64,000 nucleotides of DNA, from assembly GCF_026914185.1 (NCBI RefSeq), contig NC_070571.1, forward strand, positions 4,092,001-4,156,000, written 5' to 3'. The first letter of the stretch is position 1, and the number at the start of each line of letters is the position of its first letter. The DNA comes from Puccinia triticina. Lineage: Eukaryota; Basidiomycota; Pucciniomycetes; Pucciniales; Pucciniaceae. The notes under the pieces are model-generated. The model saw only the letters and a program-made list of their open reading frames with translations. It was not told the origin of the DNA and did not search any database. Made by a program: the position numbers and the translations under genes. This document shows positions 21,285 to 32,999 of this stretch, piece after piece.

Positions 21285-23065
21285 TGTTGAACTACTCAAA
21301 GGGGGGAATAGAGCTTGGAAGGGAATGGATAGCAACACTAGTACTAATGTAAGCTATGCAAGGGTGCTGGTGAGGCTGCCTTCCTGACTGATACTGAGGG
21401 TATGAGAGTACAACTAAGAAAAATGAGAAAAGTTGTGGCTGGTTTCTACTTGATCTTAGGAGCTATTACTATGAGCTTTAACTACTGTTTGGCTACTGAG
21501 GATGAGAGGGTTGGGGCAATAATTGAAGAGGGGGAAGCAATGGCAATGGTGATTTCAGAGGTGCAAATGGGCAATGTTTCATAGCAATGGTTGAGCGGCA
21601 ATAGAAATGATTTCAATAAGCAAATGGGTAATAAGAAATTTCTAATATAATTTCTGCATGATCTTCACTGGGGGTGTGAGCCTGTGTCTCTTATGTGACA
21701 GCAGGACACAAAGAAAAGGAGGGGGAATAGTTTGGATTTCTTGGGCTAAAGAAATACAAACTGAAAGAGAGAAGAGAAAGAGAGAGAAAGAGAAGATCAG
21801 GCCTAGACTTTAAGTCTTTATTAATTGATCTGGGCTATTCTCAACCTGGAAAAGTTGGATGCCAGCTGTGCAAGGCCAAGAAAGAGTGCAACAGCCTCCA
21901 CTCACAACAAGGAAACGTTGGTGGGATTCAGAAGTAGGGTTACTTATCTGCTCTGGTTTTGTAGGTCTTAACCAGAGATAACCTTTTGATCTTTTAAGAT
22001 TGAAAGAGTTGAAGAAAAGAAGAAAAAATCAAGAGCAACAGAGTTTCACTCTGGATAAGCAAGGTTCAGTGAAAAGAGTTTACTTACTGTCAATATCCTA
22101 GGCGCCTGTGACGGTAGGTATACTGGGAGCTTGGTGGTCTCTTTGGTGGTGATTCTGGGTTATCTGGGGTGTGGTTCTGGTGTGCTGAAGTCTGTAGATC
22201 CTCCTCAGGCAAGGGGGATCCTGACTTCAAAAGTTTTCACAGTTTGCTTATGTAATTAAATATGTACATGTGGTTTGGCGCGCCTGGTAGCGCTGACACG
22301 TCACAACTGCGCATGCGTGCTACAACTCAAGAACTCAGGGAAGGAGTATAGTTACAAAGAATTGATAAGTTGTAACTAGGGTTAAAATTGTCTAAGGAAA
22401 CAGAATATGAAGTCAAAACAATGATATCTCTCAAGATGAAAAAGATATGGATTAATTTCATATGTAATAAGTAGAAAAAGAGGCAGACTTTAGGTCAGCT
22501 GTGTTGACTCTAAGGCTGACAGGGGGAATCTACAAGTGGGGGGGGGGGGGAAAGACAGTTCTGATGTTAAGCTGAAAGATGAGCAGTCAAGAGGAATTCT
22601 GGCTATGGGAAGAAAAACTGTACAAATGGGGAAGGTGATGTGAACATAGTAACAACTTGTAATGATGAGCACTACTGAAAGAGGTAAGCACAGATCCAAT
22701 GATGTAATGTGTACAATAGACATAGTACATGATGAGCAATGTATGTAAAGGGTTTAATATGTGAGAAGATATCTGTAAAAGGAATGTACTGTAATGATTT
22801 AAGTAATTTACTAATAAAATGAGTTTTGTAACTAATGAAGACTGTAGGTTTTCTGTAAATCTTATATCCTTTATAACTAGTGAAACATTGAAGATAAAGG
22901 GGTACTATGTGTGAGTGACTATAGGTGAAATGAGGCGTAGAATCTTAATATGCAATAATAATGAAGTATCTGTGAATTTTTATGGGTTAATAGGCAGTGT
23001 GATGATGAGGATATGTAAAGAGAAGATACTAAAATACTACTTGTGGCTTGGGATGGAGCAACACA
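21285..23065 (-). repeat. Repeat R1, copy A, minus orientation, nested host
   Basis: The segment begins TGTTGAACTACTCAAAGG and ends GGAGCAACACA, with CCGG on both sides (21281-21284 and 23066-23069). It is homologous, in inverse orientation, to 63037-64000, and in the same orientation to 25875-28899. TG...CA ends, short inverted termini and a net length of about 0.9 kb suggest a solo LTR, although a TIR element is possible. It carries the insertion at 21675-22521. No coding content. Confidence 0.7.
21675..22521. mobile_element. 847-bp solo-LTR-like insertion in R1 copy A
   Basis: It starts TGTGAGCCTG and ends AAGGCTGACA, giving short inverted ends (TGT-AGCC with GGCT-ACA). GGGGG flanks both sides (21670-21674 and 22522-22526). 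Comparison with uninterrupted R1 at 25875 supports removal of exactly this block. The 3' third, from GAAGTCTGTAGATCCTCC to the end, has a diverged relative at about 53688-54015. Confidence 0.75.
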
Positions 23066-24105
23066 CCGGCTATAGGGAGTTTGTGAGCCACTCTGTGTCA
23101 GGAAAGCCAATCCTGGAGAACATCCAAGCTTGATTTGACAGCTGACTCAAACATTAAAAGTGCGTCAACTGTGCCAAGATTTTTGTGGAAAGTAGGAAGT
23201 TGAAAAGAGTCCAGGTAGAGAATGTCAACCTGTACCAGTGGGGGGGAGGGGGGGGGGGGGGGGGGGGGGGGGGTAACTGGCACTGCCCCCACACGCCGTT
23301 GTGAGAACTCCTTTTGGGATGGGGGGCAGTTCTTTGAGGGTGAAATAACAAGTAAGATATCTAGTTCAGTAATACTTATGTTACAGGTGGTTAGAAGGAC
23401 CTGATCACCCTCTGTTGTAATACACAAGAATTCTGACAACAAAATATATTTATTTTTGTGGCCAAACCTTGACAGAGAACACTTTGTGCAGTAGTCTCTA
23501 TCAGACCTAGATCAGTGAAATGTGTACCACAAAAAAAACCCTTATATAATCTCTACAGCAGATGGTTCCAAGGAATCATTGAAGTTCAAGGATGTTTAGA
23601 GGATATATACTTTTTCAAGATCACACTGATTATGAGACTACTTGTTGAGATAAGAGGTTATGTATGTACATGAAACTTTAAAGTGAGATGTGTGTTCTAT
23701 TTACAATTGCCTGGGGGGCATGCTGAAACTGAGGAGGGAAAACATGCTCCTTATATAGTAAAATGTGAGGTATTTTTGCTGATTGGGAAGTCAGTTGAAG
23801 GATTAATGCTGGTGTGAATTCTCCTTTGAGGGATTTTTGCTGCATGGGAGCTTCTATTGAGGGATTTTAGCTAGTGAGCCATGTGATAAACATGTGATCC
23901 AACATGCGACTGATGATGTCATGTGAACATACAGGGGTACATGTGTGCACCTGTATAAGCTATACCCTAAATATGTACTTGCACCTGATTCTATACTATG
24001 TACTACCAAATATAATTCTACAGTAACTACCAAATATAATTCTACAGTATTTGATTATGTTCTATCAAAAACAGTTTAATCCCAAATAACTTTTGACTGA
24101 GTGGA
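23066..24105. other. Spacer with poly-G tract
   Basis: A run of about 33 G with one A interruption lies at 23240-23272. The proline-rich open frames on the opposite strand come from this run. CAAATATAATTCTACAGTA is repeated in tandem at about 24006 and 24028. No gene is supported. Confidence 0.5.
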
Positions 24106-25200
24106 GCTAGCCTAGTGGTTCAATGGAGTGACTAGGGGTTAAATGACCTTTAGAATCTAATTTTGCAATAATACCTCCACAAATATGCATCCTTCTCATA
24201 CAGTGAACCAAGATTTTATGAAATTTGATACTTGAAACAGATTTGGCACACCACACCATGCACCTGTGGGGCAGTGCCTGATGCAGTACTAGGTACATTC
24301 TTTTGGCTAGAAAATGGGTGCAGTACCTGGCTACTGCTTTCAATTACCACCTTGGCCATGGAGACTGTCTATGAATTTTGTGCAGCCTTGATGGCTGAGG
24401 GGATTTTTTCCCAGCTGCCAAGACTGTGAAATCCAGATTTCAGGGATGTCTTGACCATTGAGATGCCTGCAGTACACTTCTTGCTTACTTTGAGACTGGT
24501 CTGTGCGGTCTTGATGGCCATGAAAATTCCTTCCCAGAAATTGATAGCATGCATTCTTCATGGCGGGGGTGTCTTGAGTGTCAAGATGGACATGGAGGAA
24601 CCATCTTGGCCATCAAGACTGTACTCTTTACTGTCCTTGATAATTCCTCTGCAGCTATCTTGACACACAAGACACCCCAGTCATCAAGATGGCGGCAAAA
24701 AGATTTGTCTTGGCAATCAAGACTGTGAATTCTAAATGTTCAAGGTGTTCTGTTCATCAATAATTTGCAATCCTGATTGCTGGAAGGTGTGCATTGACAT
24801 GCAAGCAACAGAAAGTTTTTTTAGCCTGGTATTAGGTAACCCCTAGTGGTACTACTACTGGTGCTACCCGATGTAAAACTCAAAATTGGTTGTGAACCCC
24901 TTTTGCTGAATGGAGAAGGGGATGAAGGAGTTGCAAGCTCTGCCCTTCTGTCTACCAGATAAAATTCCCACCAAGGTAAGTTTGGCAAGGTTTAATGATA
25001 GGAGTGTTTATCTCAAGATGAGGTTGTTTGTGACACAGTATAGAAAAAATATTTTTATTAATATGTATAAGTTGTTATATGTAGGTAAGGGTTGTGTGTG
25101 TATTGCACTGATGTTAAGTTGTTAGAGCTGTGATTGATGAGTAATAAAATGAGAGTGAGTAGTAAAATGAGTAGTTGAAATTGAATGGAGTGGAAATGAG
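24106..25200. other. Spacer with degenerate palindromic strings
   Basis: From about 24370 to 24780, variants of CAGCCTTGATGGCTGAGG, GTCTTGATGGCCATG and TTGAGTGTCAAGATGG recur and look like decayed relatives of the minisatellite core. No open frame here resembles a protein family. Confidence 0.35.
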
Positions 25201-25488
25201 GAAAAACAAATGGAGGGGAGAGCTCCTTATATAGACAAATTTGAGGGGTTTTGGCTCCAGGGCAGTAAAAAAAAGGGAGTTAAGATGGAGTGGCTGTGTA
25301 AAATTTATGCAAGGGTAGAGATGGCCAGTGGGGACCCGTTTGGCGAAAAACAAATGGAGGGGAGAGCTCCTTATATAGACAAATTTGAGGGGTTTTGGCT
25401 CCAGGGCAGTAAAAAAAAGGGAGTTAAGATGGAGTGGCTGTGTAAAATTTATGCAAGGGTAGAGATGGCCAGTGGGGACCCGTTTGGC
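25201..25488. repeat. Tandem duplication of a 144-bp unit
   Basis: 25201-25344 and 25345-25488 are almost identical and contain ATGGAGGGGAGAGCTCC and GTAGAGATGGCCAGTGGGG. The period is a multiple of three, which explains the open frames of about 145-166 residues on both strands. A hAT-type end (AGAGATGGCC) is included in each unit. Confidence 0.9.
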
Positions 25489-25629
25489 GGTAGCTGGCAC
25501 CCGTTGGCGGGTACCCGCCACTGCCCTTTGAGTACCCGTCCGCAGGTGCTGTGTACAGGTCCGGGTATGCAATTTGGGCCGGAAAATCACCAGGTACCCG
25601 CTGCTTTCAGCCACAGTTTTTCACTGCTG

Positions 25630-25874
25630 TGGAGGGCCGGCCATTGAGTGGGGTAAACTCCCCGCTTGATGACTGGACATCAAGCGGAGTACACGCCCCG
25701 CTTGATGACTGGTCATCAAGCGGAGTACACGCCCCGCTTGATGACCAGTCATCAAGTGGAGTACACACCCCGCTTGATGACCAGACATCAAGCATGATAA
25801 ACATCTCACTCAATGGCCGGTGCACTCCATGACCAGCCATTGAGTGGGATGCGCACTCAATGACCATTGACTGG
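25630..25874. repeat. Palindromic minisatellite, locus 3
   Basis: Units of about 44 bp combine CCCCGCTTGATGACTGG, TCATCAAGCGGAGTACACG and close variants. The core TTGATGACYGGTCATCAA is palindromic. The array is interrupted at 25875 by R1 copy B and continues after 28899. Confidence 0.85.
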
Positions 25875-27541
25875 TGTGGAACTACTCAAAGGGGAGAATA
25901 GAGCTTGGGAGGGAAATGGATAGCAACACTAGTACTAATGTAAGCTATGCAAGGGTGCTGATGAGGCTGCCTTCCTGACTAATGCCGAGGGGAAGAGAGT
26001 AACACTAAGAAAAACAAGAAAAGGTGTGGCTGATTTCTACTTGATCTTAGGAGCTAGTACTATGAGCTTGACTACTGACTACTGAAGGTGAGAGGGTTGG
26101 AGCAGTGATGGGAGAGGGGAATGCAATGGCAATGGTTCAATAGCAATGGGTTCAGGAGCAACTGCAATGGTATCAATGAGCAATAGGTTAAGAGTGATTT
26201 CTACTACAATTTCTGTATATAATCTCTGCATAAATCTTCCATTGGCTAGGGTACAAGTGAGGGGGGGAAAGACAGTTTTTATATGAAGTAAGGATGAGCA
26301 CAGACAATGAGGAATTCTGGCTATGGGAATGAAGGTTGTACAAATGGGGAAGGTTGATGTGAACATAGTAACAGCTTGTAATGATGAGCACTACTGAAAG
26401 GGGTAAGCACAGATCCAATGATGTAATGTGTACAATAGGTATAGTACATAATAAGTAATGTATGTAAAGAGTTTAGTATGTGAGAAAATATCTGTGAAAA
26501 GAATGTAATGTAATGATCCAAGTAAGTTCCTAATGAAATGAGTATTGTAACTAATGAAGACTGTAGGTTATCTGTAAGTCTTATTCCTCCTTCAACCTTA
26601 AAGGTCAAACTCCCGCCAGCAGCCAAAAAAATTGATCGCAAGACCACCGCGTGGGCAGCCGTTGGCCCCCACTGGATCTGCGATGGCGGAATCCTCTGGA
26701 ATCCAAACACTCTCCTTCTTATACCCTTTCGGGCTTCCCCCTGAATGCAAACCGGCTCCTTTTCTCCATCAACATCATGTGCATTCAACGGGTTTAGCAT
26801 TCAACATGCATCGCGTGCATTTGGTATCTTCATAGTGATTGCTATAGACGGCACGAGACAACGGAACTTTTCCATGTCTCGGTCCCTTTTTCAAATGGTC
26901 ACCGGGTGAACCTGGAACAGTTGTGAAGTCTCCCGCTCCCGGGTATGGTAACCCCTACCATATCTCCGCCTAAGATCATGGGCTCTGGCGATCTTCTTTC
27001 ATCTTTGACCGCTCTTGGTCTGTTGCGTCTGTTGCTTCATCTCTGTTTTTCGCCGCTGTCGGCATCTCCGCCTTACTTGTATGCCGCTCTCGGAATCTCC
27101 GCCTTACTTGTATGCCACTCTCGGCATCTCCGCCCTGCTTGTATGCCGCTCTCGGCGATTCCTCTTGTCTACATACTTCCAGCCGCTCTCGGCTCTATAT
27201 ACAGAGTCAGCCGCCAATGCCTCGGGACTGTGCCGAGCGTAACAAAGCTCACGGCACCACAAAGCCGCAGGTGCAAGCGGGGCTTATCGTCGGGATTCTT
27301 GCATAAGATAATCTTGAAAATATGAGCGATGCACCAACACGCCATTGAAACTGTAGACAGATCGCTCAGAGATCTTTCTGGAAATCAACTGCCGTTTGGA
27401 GGGAGGCTGGTAATATTTGCAGGAGACTTTTGAAAAACTTTACTTGTAGTGAAGGATGGTGTGTTTCCCAGGTCCAAATTTGCAACAATCAAGAGTTAAA
27501 GCTTGTGGAAATAGATCTCTACATTTTCTCTGAAAGATAAT

Positions 27542-28390
27542 GTGCACTTGGGTCTAGGTAGTGGCAATGTTTCTGCAGCAAAAATAGATTTTGCAGCAGA
27601 ACTCTTGCGGACAGGTGAAGGTATACTGCAAGAACACATCATTTCTTGGTTACAAGTCGCGGGCATCAAGATGGAATCTTTGGGGACATCACGCACATGT
27701 GGAAATAGAGCAATGGTGTGGTGTTTTAATGATATCAACTCCAAGCAGAAATCAGATATTGTGACTTATTCAAATTACCTATTGGAACAATTTATCCTCA
27801 CGCCTTTGAATTCCAATTATAAAGCAATAAATGACCAATTATTGAATGCAGTTCACGGCAAAGAAGTGGAATTGATCTCAATTGATAGACCAATTGATGA
27901 GGCCATGGATACACTTCAACCTGAGGTGTTGGCAAAGATTGACTTTCCAGGCTTTCCCCAGCACATATTTAAACTCCAGTAGTACTTTTGAGAAATATAA
28001 GCATCAAGGATGGGCTTTGCAACAGCACCAGATTGGTTCTGTTGAGAGTCACAAGGAATGCTCTGTGTGGTAGGATTTTGACTGGTCCACTCAAGGGTAG
28101 AGAAATAACTATACCAAAGATAACCCTGTTACATGAGGGTGACTATTATGTCAAGGTATCTTTTTATAGATACCAATTCCCAGTGGCTTTAGCATTTGCC
28201 ATGACTATAAATAAATGTCAGGGCCAAAGTATGAGGCAGGTGGCATTGGTATTGCACAGTCAGGTGTTTGCGCATGGGAAGTTATATGTAGGGCTCTCTT
28301 GAGTTTGAGATGTAGATAATTTGTTAGTTGTGCAAGTGGCTGAAAGGGATGAAACAAGAGTTGTAAATGTGGTAAAGAAAGTTGTATTTA
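27542..28390 (+). pseudogene. Helitron Pif1-like helicase, C-terminal fragment
   Basis: The first frame (27542-27982) contains IDFAAELLRTGEGI, then LEQFILTPLNSNYKAINDQLLNAVHGKE and FPGFPQHIFKLQ. After a frameshift the second frame (27988 on) gives ISIKDGLCNSTRLV, ILTGPLKGREITIPKI, FYRYQFPVALAFAMTINKCQGQS and HGKLYVGLS. These are the domain-2 motifs of Pif1-type helicases in Helitrons. Two TGA codons interrupt the closing VGLS-RV-RDVDNLLV motif, each where CGA would be expected. The Walker A region and the Rep nuclease are absent. Confidence 0.88.
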
Positions 28391-28416
28391 CCTAATTATA
28401 CTGGAGTAATAAAACT

Positions 28417-28638
28417 GGCCCTGTTTGGCAGCGTGATTATTATGCAATAAATAATCTTGCCATGTCCCCCTACATTGTGTAAGACACTACTTTTCCGCCT
28501 GATCTTTTGGAAGTGAACTACCAAGCCTTATGAGGGTTTACTTTAAAAATATTATCCTAAAAAGACATGTTTTACCATATGTAATGTAGCATGTTTCCTA
28601 TTACTATGCAGCACAATATGACGTTGCCAAACAGAGCC
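28417..28638. mobile_element. 222-bp Tourist-like MITE inside the Helitron
   Basis: Ends are GGCCCTGTTTGGCAGCGT and the inverse of GGCTCTGTTTGGCAACGT. The right flank is TTA but the left flank is ACT, so the expected TTA duplication is not preserved. Terminal sequence resembles the better conserved MITE at 18656. Confidence 0.65.
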
Positions 28639-28899
28639 TTATGCAAGATGGCTTGACTTGGGTCTTGGAGAGGGCGGCGTAGCCGCCCCTGAACTCTAGT
28701 ATCCTCTATAACTATTGAACCATTGAAGATAAAGGGGTACTATGTACAAGTGACTATAGGTGAAATGAGGCGTAGAATCTGAATATGCAATAATAATAAG
28801 TTATTTGTGAAGGAGTGTGGAGTAATAGGCAGTGTAATGATGAATATATGTAAAAGAAGACAGTAAAATACTACTTATGGTTTGGAATGGAGCACCACA

Positions 28900-29245
28900 C
28901 CGGTCACCAAGTACACACCCCGCTCAATGAACGGTCATTGAGTGGGGTACACACTCTCAATGACCGACCATTTTTGAGCGTAGTACATACCCCCACATCC
29001 CACGCGATGACCGGACGTTGAGTGGGGTGATCACAATGGCCGGCCACTGAGCGGGGTGTGTACTCCGCTCAATGACCGGCCTACACCCACACTCAATGGC
29101 CGGTCATTGGGTTGAGTGCGCATCCCACTTGATGGCCGGTCATTGGGTGGGATGTGTACCCCGCTCAATGTGCGGTCATCAAGAGGGGTGTGTACTGTGC
29201 TCAATGACAGGCCATCGAGAGGGGTGTTTACATGGCCCACTCAAT
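28900..29245. repeat. Palindromic minisatellite, locus 4
   Basis: Repeated CGCTCAATGACCGGTCATTG-type cores alternate with GTGGGGTACACACTC and GAGGGGTGTGTACTC linkers. It is the continuation of the array at 25630-25874, separated from it by R1 copy B. Confidence 0.85.
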
Positions 29246-29678
29246 TGGTCACTTGCAAAACAGTGCAGTACCCGCCTCAAGTACTGCCGGTACCCGTTGG
29301 CGGGTGCCGTGTCCGGGTCTGGGTGTTCAAAATTGGAGAAATTCATAGCAAGTACCTGCACCCATCGCGGGTACCTGGACCCGTTTGGCCATCTCTATGC
29401 AAGGGCCCCCCCTTGAAGGGGTGCATATATGAAGTGGGGGATGTGCCAGGTGATGTAATAATTTATGCAAGGGTTTGGGGAATGATCAGGTGATGTAATA
29501 AGACCACAAAAGTGGACCTAGAAAGACCTAGGAGCCAGGGAACAATTTGGTTGAGGGGGCACAGCCTGCAGGAGCAGTGCTGCATGATGTTATGCAGATA
29601 ACAAACAAAGCCAAACCAATCTATGTAGTGGGGAAAGGTGACTTGAGGCATGTGACAGTTGGTTGACTGGGTGCTACA
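29246..29678. other. Spacer with TACCCG-rich strings
   Basis: 29260-29400 has GGGTACCCG-type strings ending GTTTGGCCATCTCT, like the end of the hAT-like MITE at 20520; it is likely a fragment of that family. No gene is seen. Confidence 0.4.
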
Positions 29679-30063
29679 AGCAATGATGGGTAGTTATGTT
29701 ATGTTACATTATTCATTTAATTTGGGTAACATAACTACCCTCATTAACCGCACCTGCCTGTTATGTTATTTTTAACAGAGTTGTTGCAGGCCTTGCAAGT
29801 AATGGAAAGGGCTCCTTTTTTGAGCTTGTTACTGCGCTTTATCCACCGGATAGCGTGTAACAGGCAAAAATTGGTCGTTATTGGGCGTTATCTGGCGCTC
29901 CGAAGGCGCTAGTAACATAACAAACATCAATATTTTTCTGTTATGTTGCAGAAGTACAACTTACAAGCACTGCTGTTACAAATAACTGTAACAATAACAG
30001 CTGAAATCTTTTTACATGACCGCTGTGTTACCATTATTGCCAATGTAACTACCCACCATTGCT
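29679..30063. mobile_element. 385-bp MITE with AGCAATGATGGGTAGTTA ends
   Basis: The left end AGCAATGATGGGTAGTTATG matches the inverse of the right end (AGCAATGGTGGGTAGTTACA). ACA is duplicated on both sides (29676-29678 and 30064-30066). GTAACATAAC and its inverse repeat inside. The superfamily is uncertain. Confidence 0.7.
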
Positions 30064-31893
30064 ACAGGTTTTCCAAAGGGTCTAACATCCAGTGATGCTT
30101 CCAGGGAGGACTAGGGGTTTAATTGGTTGTAGAATCTGTTTCTGAGGTCTGTGTGCACTGTGATTGTGTCTTGAGGCATTCTATGAGTAAATATGCATAT
30201 GTGATTTTTCTCAATTTTGTATACCACACTGCCTTAAGTACCACTGGTACCCGCCCAGCGGTGCCAGGTGGAGTACTAGGTACCCACTTTGGCTGAAAAA
30301 ACAGGGAGGTACCTGGGCTTTGACATTCTCTAGCTCATAAACTGTGGAGATGTGTTGGAGGAAATGTCTATTACATGTCACATGCTCAGTCACCCTCTTG
30401 AATCAAATTCCACAATTTTCCCAGCGGATGAACTCAGAACCATCAAGATGAAGCTCCGAAAACAAGAACCATCTCTTCAAATCAAGTAACCACCAGAATT
30501 GATCCAGGTAACGTCGACACTATCTTGCTATCAAAGAATCTTTGCTTATCATAAATCAGTGCTCAACAGTGTATGTTGGTCAAGAGCGTGTGGGATTGCA
30601 AAGTCAACAGAAGATACTTGCTCAGGGGAAGGAGAGGTACTTGGTTTTATGATGTTTCTCATTCCCATTAAAGTCCCAACTCAATGTTTTTATTCATTTT
30701 TAGTTGTTTGTCTCTCAATCTCATTGTCTTCTCAACAGTCTGTTTATTTACACACAAACCAAAAACTAAATAGGTAAAATATTCAACAACCCACACATGA
30801 TTATTGTTCATGTTTCATTTATTAACTTTTTGTTTTTGTTCAGTTTTACTACTACTGGTTTAAAGTGTTTGCAATTATAAAAGACCTCACAAAACTACAA
30901 GATGTGGTGAAACTGTGATGGTAGATGGTGATTCAAATTGGCAACAACCTCAAGAACTGTTGTACAGCCAATAGGACAACAACACCACAGGACAAGATGC
31001 AAATCACATGCATGTATTTAGTTTAAATTTTGGTTATACAGTATGTGATGTGTGAAATCAATAACACTATAGAAAAATGATGATGATGAATCTGAGCACA
31101 CTCAACTCTGGTGGAGGAGACGTAGTCTTCTACGCTGCAGAGAGCCACAGCCAAGTAACCCTGTAACCCAAGTTACAACATTGATCAGTTGTAGCCGCCA
31201 TCTAAGGTGAGAGCAAATCCATTGCCGGAGCTTTCCGCGGTGCTAAAATTTTGCCATGTTTAGCTCCAGAGCTGATTTGGCCTGCTGCGGCATCCACCAC
31301 ATGGGACTCTAGTCTCTGGGAGGTATTCTGAGAGCTAAACTCGGCTTTCACCAAGCCCCGAGTTCCCCTACTCGAGGTAGTGGCTGGGTGTCCGGGGGTG
31401 TGTGCGTTCAGGGCGGTGAGGTGTCACCAATGAGTGAGGTGTCACAGGAGCTATTGGGGAGCTCAGGTGCTGCTATTGTGTTTTCACTAAAGCTTGGACT
31501 CAAAGTTCATTTTTGGATGCGAAGGTTATGGGGTTTGGGGCACAGCACCCCTTTAAATCCAAGGTTTCTGCCGCGCACAGCTTGCCGGCTGTGACCACCA
31601 GAATCCAGCTGTGTGGTCAGGAGGCAGCAACCGCCATCGATCCCACCAAACACAGTCAAACCCACCCGCCAGGAAGAAATCGGACAGGTGAGCCAGCGGC
31701 CGATTCCCCAGACAACCCGCCAGCCCGCAAAAACAGCCAACCAGCTTCTTTGCTGCCGGCAGGTGGATCAACTTCGACATCTGTAAGTGTGCGGGTGCCG
31801 ACTTCATCCACTGATCTCTCACAATCACTTTTCGTCCTGACCCCGTTTTCTCTCCCCTTCGCGACAGGACAGGCGTCTTTCCGGGTTTCTATT
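30064..31893. other. Spacer without recognised gene
   Basis: 30230-30310 has a few TACC-rich strings. The rest shows no coding pattern. The portion next to 31894 is probably the 5' flank or untranslated region of the Tc1-type element; its terminal repeats were not found. Confidence 0.35.
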
Positions 31894-32993
31894 ATGGTTT
31901 ATCACCGCTACGCCCCCGAACTCAAGGCCGCCGTGGTCCGCATGGCGATCCAAGGGCTGTTGTTGGCCGACATCCGACGGTTTCTCGAGATTACAGTTTT
32001 GCCACAGTCGTTCCGGCGGTGGATCCATCTATTTCAAGAAACAAGATGCGTTGTCAGGGATCCGAGCTTGTATGAGCAGCGGGGCCGACCGGCAAGCCTG
32101 ACCCCAGTCGAATGCGACTTTATGATCCAACTTGTCCGGTCGGAGCCGGGCCTCTTTCTACACGAGATCCAGGAGCAACTATACGATTCCTCCGGCCTTT
32201 TGCTCAGCACCGAGGCCGTTCACCGAAACCTTGTCGAACGGCTCTCGATAACTTTGAAGAAACCTGAAACAAAAAACATTCGAAAATCACTCACCGCAAA
32301 ATACTCGTATATTGAGAAGATGGAGTTCTTCCCAGCTGACTTTCTCGTGTTTACCGGTGAGTTTTTGTTTTTGCTTGTTTATGATTCATCAGACTTAAGT
32401 CTTGTCTCCTGCAGACGAGAGCTCATTCTGTGACAGTGAGCTACTTCGATCGTTTGCGAGGTCCGCTATCGGGACCCCCTCGGAGCGCCACATCATCAAT
32501 CAAAACCCCGAACGGTTGAGTCTGCTGCCAGCAATATCGATTGAGGGCCTCATAGCCATCACGATGACCTCGGATACTTACACCGGTCGGAAGTTTGAGC
32601 ACTTCCTGGAATTTGACTTGGTGAGTGTTGATATTACACTCTTTTTGTATTTTTAGCTGATGATTGATTTCACAGCTTCCCCAAATGAATTGATATCCCG
32701 ATTCAAACTCGGTGCTTGTCTGCAATAACACAGCGATCCATCGAGGTGATTGTGTCGAAGAGCTTTGCGATGCGGCGGGTGTACGAGTTCTCTACCTTCC
32801 GCCCTACTGTCCCGAGCTAAACCCGATCGAACTCGGCTTTGCAGCAATCAAACAAAAATTATGGGCATCTCAAGAGCTCAATTTTTCTCCCAACCCTGAA
32901 GCCACAGTCCGTCGCATCGCTGCCGAGGTTTTGACAGCAGAGATGGCTTTCAATGCTTTTAAGCATTGTGGCTATTGTGTTCCAGACAACTGA
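31894..32993 (+). pseudogene. Tc1/IS630-type DDE transposase with introns
   Basis: The frame starts MVYHRYAPELKAAVVRMA, a helix-turn-helix DNA-binding region, followed by the linker EQRGRPASLTP. Exons are 31894-32356, 32415-32620 and 32676-32993, split by introns of 58 and 55 bp with GTGAG...CAG borders. The catalytic core gives FTDESS across the first splice, then VLVCNNTAIHRG and LPPYCPELNPIELGFAAIKQ. Spacing to the Glu fits DD34E. The second catalytic Asp is Asn (NN where DN is usual), and TGA at 32691-32693 interrupts exon 3, so the enzyme is dead on two counts. Terminal inverted repeats and TA duplications were not located. Confidence 0.88.
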
Positions 32994-32999
32994 TATCTA

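Larger units (their letters stand above)
26585..28699 (+). mobile_element. Helitron, about 2.1 kb, with complete 3' terminus
   Basis: The left junction reads GTCTTAT|TCCTCC, giving the 5' TC expected of Helitrons (one T is ambiguous). The right end has hairpin GGGCGGC-GTA-GCCGCCC at 28672-28688, then CTGAACT and CTAG at 28696-28699, followed by host T. No target duplication is seen. It encodes only the C-terminal part of a Pif1-like helicase, and no Rep domain is visible, so it is non-autonomous. Tandem CTCTCGGCATCTCCGCC units lie at about 27055-27190. Confidence 0.85.
25875..28899 (-). repeat. Repeat R1, copy B, minus orientation, split by a Helitron
   Basis: R1 sequence runs 25875-26584 (starting TGTGGAACTACTCAAAGG) and resumes 28700-28899 (ending GGAGCACCACA). 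CTGG precedes it and CCGG follows, both inside the palindromic minisatellite. Net length is about 910 bp. Comparison with 63220-63250 gives the uninterrupted reading GTCTTATATCCTC, so the intervening 2.1 kb was inserted between A and T. Confidence 0.75.

Noticed and set aside
21285..23065. R1 as a DNA transposon with CCGGTGT terminal repeats
   Set aside because: Copy C at 63037 lacks CCGG before TGTGG, so CCGG is better read as target duplication; not fully excluded.
23098..23442. Proline-rich protein on the minus strand
   Set aside because: The proline run is the complement of a poly-G tract; flanking parts lack conservation.
25114..25647. Overlapping frames of 145 and 166 residues on opposite strands
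   Set aside because: They arise from a 144-bp tandem duplication without stops; no domain is present.
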